Below, piece by piece: positions 62,249-64,000 of a stretch of DNA of 64,000 nt. Below the pieces are notes generated by a model. The model was not told where the DNA came from. It worked only from the letters and a program-made list of their open reading frames with translations, and ran no database searches. How positions within the stretch are numbered: the stretch's first letter is position 1; each line of letters starts with the position of its first letter. The stretch lies in assembly GCF_000959725.1 (NCBI RefSeq), contig NZ_CP009322.1, positions 1,426,001 through 1,490,000 on the forward strand, written 5' to 3'. This DNA comes from Burkholderia gladioli (GTDB lineage Bacteria; Pseudomonadota; Gammaproteobacteria; Burkholderiales; Burkholderiaceae). Made by a program: the position numbers and the translations under genes.

Positions 62249-63156
62249 GCGCGGTCCTCCTTCCAGAGCCATAGCAGCGGCGGCACCATCAGCAGCAGCG
62301 CCGCCGCGTCCGCCACGAGATGCGAGCCGACCCGCGCCTGCCAGGAGATCAGCATGTCCTGCGGCGCCCAGAGCAGCAGCCCGGCCAGCAGCCAGCCCCA
62401 GGCCGCGCGCTGCCGCAGCCGGTTGCCGAGATGGACCAGCGCCAGCATCCAGACGCCCGCGCATTGCACGGTGGCGCCGAGCAGGGCCAGCCACCATTGC
62501 TGCTGCAGGCGCGCCTCGGCCGGCGCGGCGCCCGGCCAGAAATGCGCTTCGATGCCCTGTTGGTAGCCGTCGAGCAGCGAGCTGCCGGCCAGCCAGGGCA
62601 GCAGCGCGCCGACGAGCAGATGGGCGATCGCGGCGGCGTACATCCAGGTCACGATCCAATCGCGTTTCGAGCGCCGCGGGCCCCGATCCGCGGCAGCCAG
62701 CGCCATGCCGGAAGCCTCGCCGGCAGGCGCCTCGTTCTTCAGGAAGGGATTGCCGTGGAGCGCGCAACCGCCGCTATCGCAAGCGGGCGGCAGGCGATAG
62801 CCGAGGCGGCGGGAGACGGCGTGTCGGTGACGCGCCAGCATGCGATACAGCCCCGCGAACACGCCGCTCAGCCCCGGCACGCGCAAGGGCCAGGCACGCC
62901 AGCCGCGCCCGACCAGCGTATAGGCGGCCAGCATGCAGTCGATCCCGACCAGCACGCGCCCGTCGGCCGTGCGGCTGTGCATCTCGCGATTCATCGCAGC
63001 CAGCTCCATGCCCAGCGGCGCGGGATCGAAACCCGCCGCGGCGATATCCACGAAGCCCAGCCGGCGATGCGCGTCCCAGCCTCGAAGGCGCTGCATCTGG
63101 TCGACGCAGAGCGGACAGCTTCCATCGAAGTACAGCACCAGCGCGGCGGGCGTCAT
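62245..63156 (-). CDS. DCC-family thiol-disulfide oxidoreductase-like protein with membrane tail
   Basis: A 303-residue protein. The N-terminal DCC (DUF393) domain has LYFDGSCPLCVDQMQRLRGWD with the redox C-P-L-C pair (Cys14, Cys17), then the DCMLAAYTLVGRGW segment. After a short Cys-containing linker (ACDSGGCALHGN) come about four helices (WIVTWMYAAAIAHLLVGALLPWL onward). It is translationally coupled to the TIGR01777 protein, whose N-terminus is also membrane-embedded, suggesting a shared membrane complex. Confidence 0.85.
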   Translation of the reverse strand: MTPAALVLYFDGSCPLCVDQMQRLRGWDAHRRLGFVDIAAAGFDPAPLGMELAAMNREMHSRTADGRVLVGIDCMLAAYTLVGRGWRAWPLRVPGLSGVFAGLYRMLARHRHAVSRRLGYRLPPACDSGGCALHGNPFLKNEAPAGEASGMALAAADRGPRRSKRDWIVTWMYAAAIAHLLVGALLPWLAGSSLLDGYQQGIEAHFWPGAAPAEARLQQQWWLALLGATVQCAGVWMLALVHLGNRLRQRAAWGWLLAGLLLWAPQDMLISWQARVGSHLVADAAALLLMVPPLLWLWKEDRA

Positions 63157-63647
63157 GACCGGGATTCCTTTTCGACAGGCACCTCGATACGGGATGTCCA
63201 GCCGAGGTGCGAAGCGGTGGACACGAGCCGAATATTCTCATATTTCTGTAACGACAGAAATATGAGAAGCGACAGAAATTCCTGTCACGTGGCGCACCTC
63301 GCCCACGCTTTCATTTCCTTGTCGCCCAGCTCGCGCGTCACGGCCTCGCAGGCACATTCGCTGCTGGTCCGCATCGCATGGGAATCGCCTCGTCCGTCAT
63401 ATCCAGCAACACATATCGCCGGCTGCGGGCCGTCGCCGCGCGCTTCGCGCGCCGGCCTCGGATGCCGCGCCATGCCACCTCGCCGGCATCGCACCCCAAG
63501 CGCTTTGCATAGCGCGATTCCTCGTTTGCGGCGCATCGGCGCGTCGATAACAATCGAGCGCTGCACGCATCGACGCCCTGCACCGCCTTGCGATCGGCAA
63601 GACCCACAACACGAAACCCGCCCCACGCTGCCTCGGAGACGCCCTAC
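63157..63647. other. 491-base gap before soxC
   Basis: Apart from the AT-rich inverted repeat at 63235-63286 this stretch holds only short overlapping open frames, with no ribosome sites or recognised protein. No clear promoter for soxC could be picked. Confidence 0.5.
63235..63286. repeat. Perfect 15-bp AT-rich inverted repeat plus repeated CGACAGAAAT
   Basis: TTCTCATATTTCTGT (63235-63249) and its exact complement (63254-63268) flank AACG. CGACAGAAAT then recurs at 63270-63279, 18 bases after its first copy, and forms a GACAG/CTGTC mini-dyad (63271-63286). There is no T-run on either strand. Probably an operator region for the flanking genes. Confidence 0.6.
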
Positions 63648-64000
63648 ATGCCAGACCCGAACGCCTCATCGAACGGCGCGCTCGATTCGCCCGAGCGCCG
63701 CGGCGCCATGCGCCGGCTCGCCATGACCACCGCCGGCGCCATGACGGCCAGCCTGCTGCCCGGCGTGGCGCGCGCCGCCGGCGACGGCACGGCCACCCCG
63801 CCCGCGCCCGCCACCGCGCCGCTGGAGGTCGCGCCCTGGACCCGCGAGCCGGGCGCGCCGCTGCTCACGCCGCCTTATGGCCTGCCGAGCCGGCACGAGG
63901 CCGACGTGATCCGGCGCAGCGCGCGGCCGGCCGCGATGCCGGGCTCCGGCTCGTCGATGACGCCGCTGGCCGAGCTGCACGGCACGCTGACGCCGAACGG
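63648..64000 (+). CDS. soxC: SoxC sulfite dehydrogenase, N-terminal part (3' cut by window edge)
   Basis: The first 117 residues of a molybdenum sulfite dehydrogenase subunit of the Sox thiosulfate-oxidising system. A twin-arginine-like export signal covers about residues 17-44 (ERRGAMRRLAMTTAGAMTASLLPGVARA), ending ARAAG. The mature start PLLTPPYGLPSRHEADVIRR and TPLAELHGTLTPNG are characteristic of SoxC. The Mo-cofactor domain lies beyond the window. A soxD cytochrome gene would be expected downstream. Confidence 0.82.
   Translation, partial: MPDPNASSNGALDSPERRGAMRRLAMTTAGAMTASLLPGVARAAGDGTATPPAPATAPLEVAPWTREPGAPLLTPPYGLPSRHEADVIRRSARPAAMPGSGSSMTPLAELHGTLTPN

Noticed and set aside
63246..63257. 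CTGT-AACG-ACAG as a LexA box
   Set aside because: LexA sites need eight bases between CTGT and ACAG; here there are four.
63285..63626. A 113-residue minus-strand frame before soxC
   Set aside because: No ribosome site, odd composition and competing frames; no similarity recognised.

Overview
The window is about 68 % GC throughout, coding on both strands with short gaps and very strong third-position G/C. The gene content (NodT-type RND efflux, many LysR, AraC, GntR, IclR and LacI regulators, metabolic islands, a second groESL, SoxC) fits a Burkholderia-type betaproteobacterium, plausibly the accessory-rich second chromosome. The genus is inferred from gene content, not from a database search. 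No rRNA, tRNA, transposase, CRISPR array or prophage gene was seen.

Layout. 1-3.8 kb: end of a tripartite RND efflux operon (permease cut by the window edge, adaptor, outer-membrane factor). 3.8-11.1 kb: an exported alpha/beta hydrolase, a VOC protein, a GntR/UTRA regulator, two MmgE/PrpD-family genes, an MFS carrier and a second VOC protein, with two conspicuous perfect palindromes at promoters. 11.2-18.7 kb: oxidoreductase/regulator pairs (MDR with AraC, SDR with AraC, SDR with LysR, then another MDR). 18.8-27 kb: a seven-gene operon combining a spermidine/putrescine-type ABC importer with a three-subunit HcnABC/opine-oxidase-like flavoenzyme, next to a divergent IclR regulator. 27-38 kb: acyltransferase, two HAD hydrolases, LysR, class II aldolase, a small four-cysteine secreted protein, an orphan HEPN-like protein, an aldo/keto reductase, a diguanylate cyclase, PsiE and a LacI regulator.

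38-51.6 kb: a GFA/small membrane protein/response regulator/sensor kinase operon; a thioredoxin-like protein; an AlgI/AlgJ-like O-acetylation pair; a CIRCE-controlled second groESL; and a MetR-controlled cluster of FMN reductase, MesX (DUF1852) and MesD, read as a folate-independent methionine synthase system. 51.7-60.3 kb: an eight-gene amide-utilisation operon (nitrilase-fold amidase, branched-chain/amide-type ABC importer with a LivM-LivG fusion, asparaginase, AmiC-like sensor, AmiR-like ANTAR regulator). Its leader carries two small hairpins, one overlapping an intrinsic terminator, which is the arrangement expected for ANTAR antitermination. 60.4-64 kb: DUF1304 protein, TIGR01777 epimerase, DCC thiol-oxidoreductase and the start of soxC.

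The two most interesting systems are the self-encoded AmiC/AmiR antitermination circuit of the amide operon and the MetR-MesX-MesD cluster. A LacI operator pair that also looks like an intrinsic terminator, and a translationally coupled 54-residue membrane protein inside a two-component operon, also deserve attention.
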